Below are positions 1 to 10,033 of a stretch of DNA of 64,000 nucleotides, in pieces. Under the pieces are notes generated by a model that did not search any database, was not told the origin of the DNA, and was given only the letters and a program-made list of their open reading frames with translations. Source of the DNA: Climacteris rufus (Eukaryota; Chordata; Aves; Passeriformes; Climacteridae); NCBI GenBank assembly GCA_013398175.1, contig VZRZ01002565.1, positions 298,278-362,277 of the forward strand, read 5' to 3'. The position numbers were made by a program, and so were the translations under genes. Positions within the stretch are counted from its first letter, which is position 1. Each line of letters begins with the position of its first letter.

Positions 1-221
1 TGGCAGAGCTAAAACATCTTGCATAAACAAACTCCTTTCCGCTTCGTACCCATTCCCTGCTGAAATGCTGTTTGCCTGGAAGCTCGGTTGGAATTCATTT
101 AAACGCGGGTGATGCAGAAACTCCAGAAACAGCTGGAAAGGGAAGACTTTGTGAAGCTGTCACAGCAGCGAGCCCTGGCAGGACATGGAAGAGCTCATGG
201 TTGGCTTCTGTTTGCTTTCAG
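1..221 (+). other. AKR1B intron 1 (partial, 3' end)
   Basis: Non-coding sequence up to the acceptor AG at 220-221. The expected exon 1, which carries the LGLGTWK motif of AKR1B proteins, is not here, so exon 1 and the promoter lie before the window. The frame happens to stay open from about 72 into exon 2, but that stretch starts with TTG, has no similarity to AKR1B, and crosses the acceptor. Confidence 0.75.
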
Positions 222-389
222 GCTCCTCCGGGAAAGGTGGAAGAGGTGGTGAAGGTTGCAATTGATGCCGGCTACCGCCACTTCGACTGTGCCTATTTCT
301 ACCAGAATGAAAATGAGATAGGGAATGCAATCCAGCAGAAGATCAAGGAGGGAGTTGTGAAACGGGAAGACCTCTTCGTTGTCACTAAG
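222..389 (+). CDS. AKR1B10: AKR1B exon 2
   Basis: 168 nt, 56 codons, phase 0 at both ends, with acceptor AG at 220-221 and donor GT at 390-391. It starts APPGKVEEVV and contains GYRHFDCAYFYQNE, which includes catalytic Asp43 and Tyr48. The last codon is catalytic Lys77 (FVVTK). The length equals the mammalian exon. Confidence 0.95.
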
Positions 390-3300
390 GTACAAGGATG
401 CAAGATTATCGGGGTATTTAGCTTCTCTGGCAGAGAAACGCTTGTTTTACCTGTAAAGTGACATAGGGACCTATTCCCTTTTCTGACATTCACTTCATGG
501 TTTCCTTGTTTTGGGTAAAAGTTCCATCCTTGATTTGCGATTTTGTCTCAGCTTTATCAGGAACCATTGACAACTTAGGAAACATAGCACAGCTATTACT
601 GAGGTAATACCTTCCTTGCATTGATTAAGTCACTCCACTATACTGTATATTCAATTGGACAAACCCAAGAAAAATCAGGAAAAAACATAAAACAGTTGTC
701 TGGATTCATCAGTGCCAAGCACGACATTTGAAAACTGAGTCATGTACAAATGGTAATTCTGAAAGGCAACAGAAATCAAAGTATGGGACTTAAGTCTGAA
801 GTATTTTTTATATGTTTTCTTCATTTCTTTATCTCATACACTTGTCTCAGAAATGTTCATTACCAAAAAGAACACTTGAAGTAAAAAAATTATTACTTGG
901 GGTTTTCACCAGCAAAACCAGAAAACTTTGAGTATAACTAAGATTCTCCACATTATGCTGTATTTTGTTAAATATTAAGCTTTGGTTTTGTTAAACATTA
1001 AGCTTTTTTTTTTTGTTAAAGAACACAGTTTAATTTCATAATACTTGCAAGTGCTTCTATTTAAATAATTTGAATTTTAATTTCAAAAACGAAGTAAAAT
1101 TGACAACTTCTTACTGTGGACAGTTAAAAGGGACAGAAGGAAGGTAGCTACGAGCTTCTCAGCACTCAAAACTTAGGCTGAAAAAAATAATTTTAACACT
1201 AACAGCTTTGCTGTGTCAGACACACTTGCCAGAGTGTTAAATTTATTTCTGAGAATCCCAGCTCCAGCTCCATGACTACCAGCTTTGGATTAAGTTTGTC
1301 CGATCTTAACATAAAATGCTTATATCCTCATCTCTTCAGCATGCACTGGTTTAAGTGGGGAGGGAGTTGTCCTCTCAGACCACCACGTGAGAAGCTTCTG
1401 TCCCCTGGTCTGCTTTGTGGGAGTTGTAAAGTCACAGTGGGGCTTGCTTTCTTCCCACAGCTGTGGAACACGTTCCATGAGAAGCCTTTGGTTAAGGTAG
1501 CATGCAAGAAGAGCCTCACTGCACTCCAGCTGGACTACCTCGACCTCTACCTGATTCACTTCCCCATGGGATACAAGGTAGTCCTGCTCTCCACCCCTTT
1601 TCTCCTTACCTGCCAAGGAACACTGCATTCTCTCATCTGTGCCGTGACCATCTTCACTACGCAGCTGGGACACGCTGTGGTTTGGCTCTTCCCTGAACCT
1701 GGTGGTAGCAAGCATTTGGTCCCTAAGTAGTGGTGTGTTTTAGCACATGGCTCTGGCTTTTCATGCCTGTTGGAATGAGATGTTTCAAGGCATGAGCCCC
1801 CTGGGTCTTCTGGTGACCAGCACAGGGTGTTGGGTACAGCATGAACATCTCAGGTTTGGGAGATGCTGGCTTGGTCTGAAGTAATCAACAGTGAAAAATG
1901 AGGCACAGGGCAGAAAGAATGTGCTTGTTACCCCAGTCTACATCTGTGTAAAATAAATAAAAAAGGAGAATAAAGGTGTAGTGGGGTGTCTGTTCCCTTG
2001 TCTCCAGATCTGCCAAAGTTACATAATTACTACTAATCCCCACACTCTTTGCATGCAGGGACTGATTTGGAGAACTACGGCCCTCACCCAAAAGAGAATA
2101 TTAATGAATATACATAATTTTATGCAATATGCTTAAATAACCTGCTAGCTTGCTGCTTGTAAATGCAGTCCAAAGAGCCAGTACACTGTAGGAAATTCAA
2201 CCCTTGAAAAGTCTTTGTATTATCTGCCTTGAAACAACAGGCTGGTGAAGTGCTGCAACCTCTGGATGACAAGGGTCACAGTATTCCCAGTGATACAGAT
2301 TTTCTGGACACATGGGAGGTAAGCAAATATTTGCTCTTAAGCACACATCAACATTAAAGATAGAGCAAGCAGAGATCTGTGTGCACAGTGAAAGTAAAGG
2401 ATATATTTGGGTATGGAGGATAGTCACACAAAATTGTATTTTAACCAGATAGTAGTTTCTATCTCTTGTTATGCCGAGCAAGAAGGGGATGTTTTGCTTA
2501 AGACTAAAGAGGAGGGAGATGTCAGCACTGCAGGTGCTTTCACTAAAATATTTGGATACACCCATAGAACCAAACCATAGATCAATCCAGGTGTGGCTGT
2601 TAATTTACTGGGTGTTTCATAATGTTATAAAATTCTATTTTTTCATTAACTGAGATACTGTTATGGAATCTAATCCATTGTGAGTGCTTTGTTGATTTGT
2701 CACTAGCTTGAGAGAAATAAGATAATGTAGTTTGACAGTAATACCACCACCTCATGCACACCACATTTGTTGTCCTTACTCATTAGGCCATGGAAGAGCT
2801 GGTGGACGCTGGTCTGGTAAAAGCCATTGGAATCTCTAACTTTAACCATGAGCAGATTGAAAGAATCTTGAACAAGCCAGGACTGAAGCACAAGCCTGTA
2901 ATGAACCAGGTGAGATTTCTATTTCCATTTCTCAGCTAGCCTTGGAGTCTAGAATCATAGAATAGTTAGGATTGGAAGATACCTTGAGGATCATCTAGTT
3001 CCAACCTTTCTGCCATGGGCAGAGAACCTTCCCCTTAAAAGTATTCCTAGATATATTTAGAACGTGTGTGTATATATATAGAGTATTCCTAAATTCCTAC
3101 AATGTATAATACATGTGTCCAATACATACAATATATATATAATTCATATAATAAATATTTAAGTTCCTATAATATATATTTAGAGAATTATTAATTATAT
3201 TCAGCAATATCCCCACTGTGAGTTTCTGCACCAGCATGGCACTATACAGAGATGCACTGGGCTTATTTATTTTTCAACATTAAATAAACCACTTCACTCA

Positions 3301-6300
3301 GCTTCATTACAGAAAGCAGGGTTGAAGTATACAATTGCATACATTCTCACCATGTACCAGCAGTCCAGAAAGACTGATTTCCCAGATTTCACACAGATAA
3401 CACTTTCACTCTTCTCATCTATTTTTTTGCTTTCTGTGTGTAGATGCAGCATGAGAAGGCCTGTTCTCTGCTAGGCCTCTAGATACTGCTGTGACATTAA
3501 AACTTTTTTCATAAGATAGATTTGAATCACGATACTGGAAGTCAAGTCTTCACGTTTTCTGTGACCCAAGAGGATTTAAAATGTAATGCTCTACAGCCCA
3601 CTGAAGTCTGCCTCTTTATCAGCCATGTTTCTTTGCTTGCAGATTGAATGTCATCCATACCTGACCCAGGAGAAGTTGGTCAAGTACTGTAAATCCAGAG
3701 GGCTTGCTGTGACTGCATACAGCCCCCTGGGCTCTCCCAACCGCCCATGGTAAGCAAGCATTGCAGCCTTTCTGTGCAAAAAGCAGTGCAGTTGCAGCTT
3801 GAACTATGAAAATAATAATGATTATTAGAAAATTAAGTAAACAATACAGGTAAAATGAGAAAAGTGTTGTTGCTTTGTTGCAGATTACATCACACAATGT
3901 AAGGCTTCCTGCAGGGAAGCTAGTATCTTTCTACCATCAATATATCTATTTTTTTATTAGGGCTAAGCCAGGGGACCCTATACTGCTGGAGGATCCCAAG
4001 ATTAAAGAGATTGCAGTTAGGCATAATAAAAGCCCTGCCCAGGTAAGTGGGATTGTCAGGGCAATCCTCAGATGTTTTACAGACTGGTAGCCAGTCCTAC
4101 AGAAGCTGCCTTCTCTAGACCTACAGTATAATGGGGCTGAAGTTCACTTGGCTCTTCATTCTGCCCAAGTTCTTAACAGCATTCATAAAAATTATAATAT
4201 ATTTTCAAGGAAGGATCTTGAGTACCAAGTTTTGGGGTGAACTGATCAGCAATGGTACATGCTTACCTCAGGTGTTCACCTTCCTAAGCTTTTTATTCCT
4301 TTCTCCAGTTATTTTTCAGAGGAGTCCTGTAATTTGTAGACTTGCTTGCTCCCCATCTGCTTATGTTCACAAAGAATTATTGAAATCTTTTTGGCTTTTT
4401 AAGATTTTTTTTTCCATATTAGTTGCTAGTCACACAAATGAGTTGTTGCCTGCAGTGTGCAGAAACTGCACTTCAAAACAACCCACATGTTCACAGGCAA
4501 AGACAATCATACTTTAAGACAGGCAGAGCAGGACAAAGAACTGTATGCAACAGTTTTCTTTTGAGGGGGGAAAACTTTAAAATTCTATAAATATGTTTTT
4601 CCTTTTAAGGACTTCAAAAAGCTGAACTTATGTGAGGTACTTACCTGTGAGCCCAAAATAATCTGTAGCATCTTATGCTCATTGGGTTTGAGCACTCGTA
4701 TAATACAAACCAGAAGCATCATAAGTTTTCTTGCCCTACTGTTACCCTAAACAAAACCAAAACAAATCCTGGAAAAGCCACAATGTAGAAAAAACATAGG
4801 CCAGAAACATTTACAGTTTGCCAGCAGACTGGCAAATATGTGAGCAAATTCTGGCATGTCAGACTCCTGTGAGCAAACTGGTAGTCTTCCAAAGAGTGAA
4901 GATGGTTTTAGAGAAATACATTGGTTTGTGTATTAAAAAATAAAAAAGAACACAAAATGGATTTGAATAGATTTCCTGGTATCCTTGTGTTCATGCTCCT
5001 CCTTGTTCTTTCCTAGGTCCTGATCCGATTTCTTATCCAAAGAGACATCATTGTCATTCCCAAGTCTGACAAACCACACCGTGTTGAGGAAAACATGAAG
5101 GTGAAGTTTCCACCGGGACTGCTGCTGCCTCTTTTTATGCAGGATAGGCACCCACACCCATAGCTCCTCTGTGTTTCCAAGCAGCACCTGAGTCACTGCA
5201 AGGGGGCTGCAGAGATGTGAAGGCTGGGGCTCAGCACTACCAAACCAGCTGGGCAAAAGCATTTTGTTCCTGCCAGGAGAGAAATGGGTTACATCAGGGT
5301 TGTCTGAGCTCTGCTACCATGGAAAGGGAATCCCAGTTTTTGACTTGCCCTTGGGGAAATCCTTAGCAAGTCGCTCCTTAGGGTGTAAAAGTTGTGAACA
5401 GCAGACTTGTTACAGTTTATGTCTCACTTTGAGGCTGTGGTTCCCCTTGGCAGTGAAGTTTAGCTGGATGTTTGCTCATAAGGCGTGGCATCTTAAAAAT
5501 ACCTCTGTGTTGCATTCAATTCATACTGATAAGTTTTGGAGTTATTTCTCCTATGAACCTCTAGCAAGAATTCTTAGATGATTAACTGTGAGAACTGTGC
5601 AGTTGGTACCCAGCAGTCCTCTCTTGTAGCAGAAAATTTACCTCTAATTGCAGTATTTGTGCCGCATGGAGTCATCCATCCTGAGCATCTCAAGTTTTCT
5701 GTCTGTGCATTACAACACAAAGTGCAGTGGTGTTGGCATTCAAGTGTAAGACATTGCTATGAACAGCACCTCAGAGATAAGGACTGTCTTGATTCCTTCA
5801 AGGAAGGAATCCTTCCTCCTTGTTATTTGGCTGAGAAACAAGATTTCTTAACTATGCTTAATGTGTACTTACCTCAAGTCATAAACGCATGAAGCACACT
5901 TAGTAGCTAACTACCTATGAACCTAACTAAAAGGGCTTTTTTTTTGGTTTCCCTGCTAGGTGTTTGACTTCGAACTGTCTAAAAAGGAGATGGATGTCAT
6001 CCTCAGCTTTAACAGGAACTGGAGGGCAGTTCCAGTGCTCCAGTATGTTATTATCCTTATTATGCATTAGTGCTATTTCTGTCTGCTTTTTCATCTCCCA
6101 CGCCTTGAAAACATACATGACCAAAACCAGGGAGGGCTCATTCTTTGAACCCTGGAGCCCAGGTAATGAGGCATGTCCTGGAAGATTCATTTGGAGCATT
6201 CCCTTCAGCACACTGGTGTTCCATGGGCTTCCTCACAAGCCTGTGTTCAATTTACTGACCGTTGCAAAACTTGAGTACATTGGCAGTGGTGGAGGGAGAC

Positions 6301-6411
6301 TGCAATAGGGAAATGTTGCTCAAGATGCTTTCTGCAGTACTTACATAACAAAGTCTTTCTCTTTTCAGAGCTGTCAATCACAAGGACTACCCATTCAAAG
6401 CAGAGTATTAA
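222..6411 (+). CDS. AKR1B10: Aldo-keto reductase family 1 member B (AKR1B10-like), spliced, 5' exon missing
   Basis: Cytosolic monomeric (beta/alpha)8-barrel enzyme that reduces aldehydes and carbonyls with NADPH. Exons 2-10 are present: 222-389, 1461-1577, 2241-2318, 2787-2909, 3643-3749, 3961-4042, 5017-5100, 5960-6042, 6369-6411. They total 885 nt including TAA, or 294 residues. With the usual 22-residue exon 1 the protein would be 316 residues, the normal AKR1B length. All introns are GT-AG. Numbering without Met and assuming that exon 1, the tetrad is Asp43, Tyr48, Lys77, His110. Ser159, Asn160, Gln183, Tyr209, Trp219, Lys262, Ser263 and Arg268 are also kept. Differences from human aldose reductase include Phe111, Met113, Asp264, Val298 and Val300. 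The C-terminus ends in AEY, as in AKR1B10, so I favour a B10-like paralogue. I see no disabling change. AKR1B1 or another lineage-specific AKR1B copy cannot be excluded without the neighbouring genes. Confidence 0.93.
1461..1577 (+). CDS. AKR1B10: AKR1B exon 3
   Basis: 117 nt, phase 0, preceded by a pyrimidine tract and CCCACAG and followed by GTAGTC. It starts LWNTFHEKPLVK and contains LDYLDLYLIHFPMGYK. This gives catalytic His110, but Phe at 111 and Met at 113, where human aldose reductase has Trp and Thr. Confidence 0.95.
2241..2318 (+). CDS. AKR1B10: AKR1B exon 4
   Basis: 78 nt, phase 0, between ACAACAG and GTAAGC. It encodes the loop beginning AGEVLQPLDDKG and ending DTDFLDTWE, collinear with the mammalian exon. 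Confidence 0.93.
2787..2909 (+). CDS. AKR1B10: AKR1B exon 5
   Basis: 123 nt, phase 0. It starts AMEELVDAGLVKAIGISNF, which includes the AKR signature with Ser159 and Asn160, and ends KPVMNQ, giving Gln183 that stacks on the nicotinamide side. Donor GTGAGA. Confidence 0.95.
2951..3028 (-). mobile_element. CR1 LINE fragment (3' tail) in AKR1B intron 5
   Basis: It begins AGAATCATAGAATAG and continues with TTGGAAG and ATCTAGTTCCAACC, the reverse complement of the bird CR1 3' end. It is a short, 5'-truncated copy. Confidence 0.88.
3064..3200. repeat. AT-rich low-complexity tract
   Basis: Starts with a short GTGTGTG and TATATATATA microsatellite, then degenerates into ATATAT-type sequence. It directly follows the CR1 fragment and contains three variants of the phrase ATTCCTA or GTTCCTA. 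Confidence 0.7.
3643..3749 (+). CDS. AKR1B10: AKR1B exon 6
   Basis: 107 nt. It starts IECHPYLTQEKLVKYC and contains VTAYSPLGSPNRP with Tyr209. The final codon, Trp219, is split TG|G across the intron. Acceptor TTGCAG, donor GTAAGC. Confidence 0.95.
3961..4042 (+). CDS. AKR1B10: AKR1B exon 7
   Basis: 82 nt. The first base completes Trp219. It then encodes AKPGDPILLEDPKIKEIA and ends SPAQ before GTAAGT. The acceptor follows a T-rich tract ending TTATTAG. Confidence 0.94.
5017..5100 (+). CDS. AKR1B10: AKR1B exon 8
   Basis: 84 nt, phase 0. It encodes VLIRFLIQRDIIVIPKSDKP and ends HRVEENMK. Lys262, Ser263, Arg268, Glu271 and Asn272 of the NADPH adenosine pocket are kept. Position 264 is Asp and 265 is Lys, where human has Val and Thr. 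Confidence 0.94.
5960..6042 (+). CDS. AKR1B10: AKR1B exon 9
   Basis: 83 nt. It starts VFDFELSKKEMDVILSFNRN and ends WRAVPVL plus two bases of Gln302. This is the C-terminal specificity loop. The human Cys298 position is Val and the Leu300 position is Val. Donor GTATGT. Confidence 0.94.
6369..6411 (+). CDS. AKR1B10: AKR1B exon 10 (terminal coding part)
   Basis: 43 nt. The first base completes Gln302. It then encodes AVNHKDYPFKAEY and a TAA stop at 6409-6411. Tyr309 of the loop is conserved. Acceptor CTTTTCAG. Confidence 0.94.
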
Positions 6412-6880
6412 ACACAAATGGTTTCTGCAAGACCTCCATTTAACTCCTTCCAGATTAGAAGATGTGCTCTGCAGCTTGATCTTGATTTCTTCTTCTGTAT
6501 TTGATGATCATTATGAGCAGTTACTTTTCCTCCTTTTTTTAGGAGGAGATCACTAGCTGATGCAAGAATGCATTAATAGGGCTGGGTTTTTTGTAAAGAT
6601 GGATAGCAGAAATCTGGTCTTGATTAGTAGTAAAAAGACAATGTCTCTTCATTTCCTTTTTATCTGGTCTTCCTTAATTAGACACATGTTTAACAAAAAA
6701 CTCGTTACTTACATGGGGTTTTTTATATGTTCTTTCCAGTGTGGTCAGTCATACTGGCTCAGGAGTCACTGTCAAGGAAAGCTCTAATTACTTTGCTTTT
6801 TATATAGTTGTGCTTTTTATAGAGTGTATCTCTAATGCTTTAAAATTTTATATGAATAAAGTTTTATGAATAACAAAAGT
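6412..6880 (+). other. AKR1B10: AKR1B 3' untranslated region
   Basis: About 470 bases from the stop to roughly 20 bases past the first canonical AATAAA. The exact cleavage site is inferred. Confidence 0.65.
6855..6860 (+). terminator. Polyadenylation signal AATAAA of the AKR1B gene
   Basis: Canonical hexamer about 445 bases after the stop, in an AT-rich 3'UTR end. Confidence 0.75.
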
Positions 6881-8354
6881 TGATCAGTAGTGCTTAAATT
6901 ATTTTGTACAGTTAGGCATGTTTTTCTAAAGTTTAGGGTTTTAAAAATTTTAATGCAGATAGAAATAAGTTTCTGTAATTCCTGTACAAGGACAGTGCAT
7001 ACTGATCACTTGGTGGCTTATGCTCAAAACAGGATTGTGCTCTACCTAGGACTTAAAGTTGTACCTATTTGCCTCACATAGTCTCTAAACACCTAGAAAT
7101 TGAAGTTGTGTGAATAGTGGTGAAAGTTGAAGACAGCATCCCAGGCAGTACTAACATACATTAAAATCCCCCCAGCCAAATATAAGGGCTACCTCCACCA
7201 TCAGACTGACTTGTACTGGAAATCTCAGATATAAACTTGGATTTTTGCAACTCTACTGGCAGCCTCCAGTACATTACATTCAGACACAGACTGCCTTTAT
7301 CTAAGGAAACATTTTTTTAAAAACACCAAAGCAAACCCTGAGGTGGACTTACAGTTAATTGCTCTAAAGCTGGTTTGTGGCACTCTGCATGCTGGTAAGA
7401 GAAAGTCTGGGTAGCTGCAGGAAAGCAAACCACAGCTTGGTATTACATGAAAAATTATCACTTCACCATGCTATTGAAATACCAAAAGAGCTTGCAGTGC
7501 TGCTGAGTCAGCCCCCCAAACTTGTCCTTGGTGAATTCTGCCAGGAGGTGGTGCCAGGGGTGAGCAAACCATGGTTGCACCACTTTACAGTATATTTCCT
7601 ACAAAAAACCTGGTTGTGCACAGCACACTTCCAGGCTCTTAAAAAAGGCAGTAACCAGGAGCAAATGCAACTTACCACCATCAGCAAGGGAAAGTGTCAC
7701 TTCAGCAAAGCTTGTGGTCACTCAGTTGTGCCTTGCAGGGCAGGAGAGTAGGCACACTTTGGAGCATACCAGCTCTTTGCAAGTTAAATTAGGCAGCATC
7801 CAATTATTTCTTCCCCAGTAGTTCAGAAAGCTGCAGCCTTCCTATTGCTTCCCATGGAGCTGCCAGCAGCCTGGGGGGCTCTGTTGGATGACCATGACCT
7901 GCTTAGAGTAGGACATGACAGGCTGTACTGCTGCTAGAGCAAAAGTGAAGGGACATAGGAAGATTACAAGAGAGCCTGCAGCTCCCCAGGCTTGGTCCCT
8001 GGGATCATCCAAGCCTGGAAGCACATCCCACTGAGGTAGACAAGAAACACAGTGGCTCTCACACAGAAACCTTGTTTCAAAGAAGGGTCAGAACATACTT
8101 TGCTGAGCATACTGCCTTCCAGATGATGCACAGCTCCTGTCCTGTACTGATCAGCACGATAAATATGATTTCCCTCCCCCCACCTGGAGAATGTTTGTTA
8201 AAGCTGCCAATTTTATGACTTGTCTGTCTGCTGAAGGGTAGTACATCAGGAGAGGCAAACTTCAGGGTTCTTTGCAATATCTCATCTTACACGGACTTTG
8301 CATGATTCCTATCCCCGTTATAACTGGTCCATTCCTACTCATTAACAAACAGGG
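6881..8354. other. Gene-free gap between convergent AKR1B and CALD1
   Basis: About 1.5 kb between the two inferred poly(A) ends. I see no exon-like open frame with splice sites, no RNA gene and no recognisable repeat here. Confidence 0.6.
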
Positions 8355-8376
8355 GGCTGCTGATGGAAATATTCCA

Positions 8377-8382
8377 TTTATT
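8377..8382 (-). terminator. CALD1 distal poly(A) signal AATAAA
   Basis: TTTATT on the plus strand reads AATAAA on the coding strand. It is followed downstream by a TG-rich stretch (TGTTTGTT). Confidence 0.6.
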
Positions 8383-8422
8383 GCGGATGCAGTTTCAGAA
8401 TACATTGTTTGAACAAAACCTT

Positions 8423-8428
8423 TTTATT
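8423..8428 (-). terminator. CALD1 proximal poly(A) signal AATAAA
   Basis: A second AATAAA, 46 bases before the distal one on the coding strand. Either or both may be used. Confidence 0.55.
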
Positions 8429-10004
8429 GCAGCTATCAGATGTATTTGAAAGACTCAGAGGAGTGTTTACAAAACCCCCAAACAAAAAACATGACAACTC
8501 ACAGACAATGTCAGGCACAGTTTCACCCCCTACAGATAACTTCATGCATCTCTATATGTAAACAAGATGTTTCAGCCAAGCAGGGGAGCTCAGCATTGGA
8601 TTGAAATATAACATTATACTTCTTAAGGAAGAAGTCAGATGCTGTAAGAGATGGAAGTGGTGAAGAGGGAGATCCCTGGGGGTTCCAATGCACAACAAAG
8701 CTGTTAACAACATGCTCAGGGGCTACTTGAGTTGCTCAGTTCATGCCACCCATACAACTGTAGGATGCAAATGCTAAACTGTATGGCATGTAAATTCAAA
8801 CCAAGCTGACGTCTTATAGCCATGTGTTTACTATATACAAATGAAAACATCTGTAAATAAGGAGAGAGAGGTAAAAAGAAGCACTATAAAGATAGAGGTT
8901 TACTTCATTTTCGGTGGACTTGGTGTACGGCACTGATGGATGGCAAGATTTAGTGTAAAGTCGTTTGAAACAAGCTCCAACTCTGTTTAGATTATTTTTC
9001 TTTTTAATTATGGTAGTTTTATATAAATTAAACTACAACGTTTTATACAAGTGACCTATTTTTGACCCTCTATACCCTTACCTTTTCCTCTTTTAATAAC
9101 TATACTTTCTTTTTAATTACCCGTTACTGGGCAACTGACATTTAAATTTTTTTAATACTTATCTTACCATACCTCTAATGGCAATTATGAAATCTTACTA
9201 TGGAAAAGTGTGTGATTTTGTCTTTATTTTTTTAAGCTGTGATATTGGCTAATTATGTATGTTTATTGCTAAATATAATACTCTAGCACATATTAAAGCA
9301 TTTCTACCATTAGTAGTGCCTTTAGGCTAAACTTTGTAAAGCTATGTGTGTATATATTCTAGATTGCATTCAATTACTAGTCACTAACAACAAAAAGAAA
9401 CATCAGTACCGCTGTCAGCTAACATAATCATCCAAATTTAGGTATTAACTTAAACTAGAATGGAAAAATTGATACTTAAAAAAAGTATAAAACAAAAAAA
9501 ACCCTTAAAACACATTATTGATGCGGTATTTCTCATGACATGGGCAACTTACAGAAAATATTACATTGTCAACTAAAGATATTTCTTCCATGCCTTAGTC
9601 TAAAGTGCAGAAAGAAAGACTTCTGTATTACAAAAGTAACCATTGTTTTTATAGGTTTACTGCACACCTTTCTCAAGCAACTTTACTTTACATGCATTTT
9701 GGGTTGACCTTTTCTGCCAGTTGAAATCACTGTTCAGATACATAGTTATGACTATCAGTAGGAGAGTCTATATATTTCACAGCATGGGTTTCTTTAGGAA
9801 TAAAGGCTCTTGTGCAAAGGCAGTACTATTCTGATGAATGTCTAGACTGATTATTAAATACAGTGCTAATATACATGGTTTTAACTGGGATAATGCAAAA
9901 AGACATTTTGGTAAATAAACATAAATATAAAAAGAACAATTTAGCACTTTTTCCTTTTTTTTTTTTTCCCCCAAACTGATTGGTCCAGCGTCTTTAGTGG
10001 CCTT

Positions 10005-10033
10005 CTACGGTTCTTTCTCAAATTGTCTCAAAC
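10005..10033 (-). CDS. CALD1: CALD1 terminal coding exon (coding part)
   Basis: Two bases complete Gly, then LRQFEKEP and TAG, matching the chicken C-terminus as I recall it. The acceptor is CTCTCAGCAG after a CT-rich tract. The exon continues into the 3'UTR. Confidence 0.93.

Larger units (their letters stand above)
8355..10004 (-). other. CALD1: CALD1 3' untranslated region
   Basis: Runs from just after the TAG at 10005-10007 to the poly(A) signals near 8.4 kb, about 1.65 kb. It is strongly AT-rich (for example 8980-9640), as usual for a vertebrate 3'UTR. The distal end is inferred from the hexamers. Confidence 0.7.

Noticed and set aside
72..461. Open frame running through AKR1B exon 2 in both directions
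   Set aside because: Only 222-389 is AKR1B-like. Upstream it starts with TTG in intron sequence, and downstream it passes the GT donor at 390.
4601..4610. CCTTTTAAGG, a second exact CArG match
   Set aside because: It lies in AKR1B intron 7, far from a promoter of a muscle gene. Such matches are common in AT-rich DNA.
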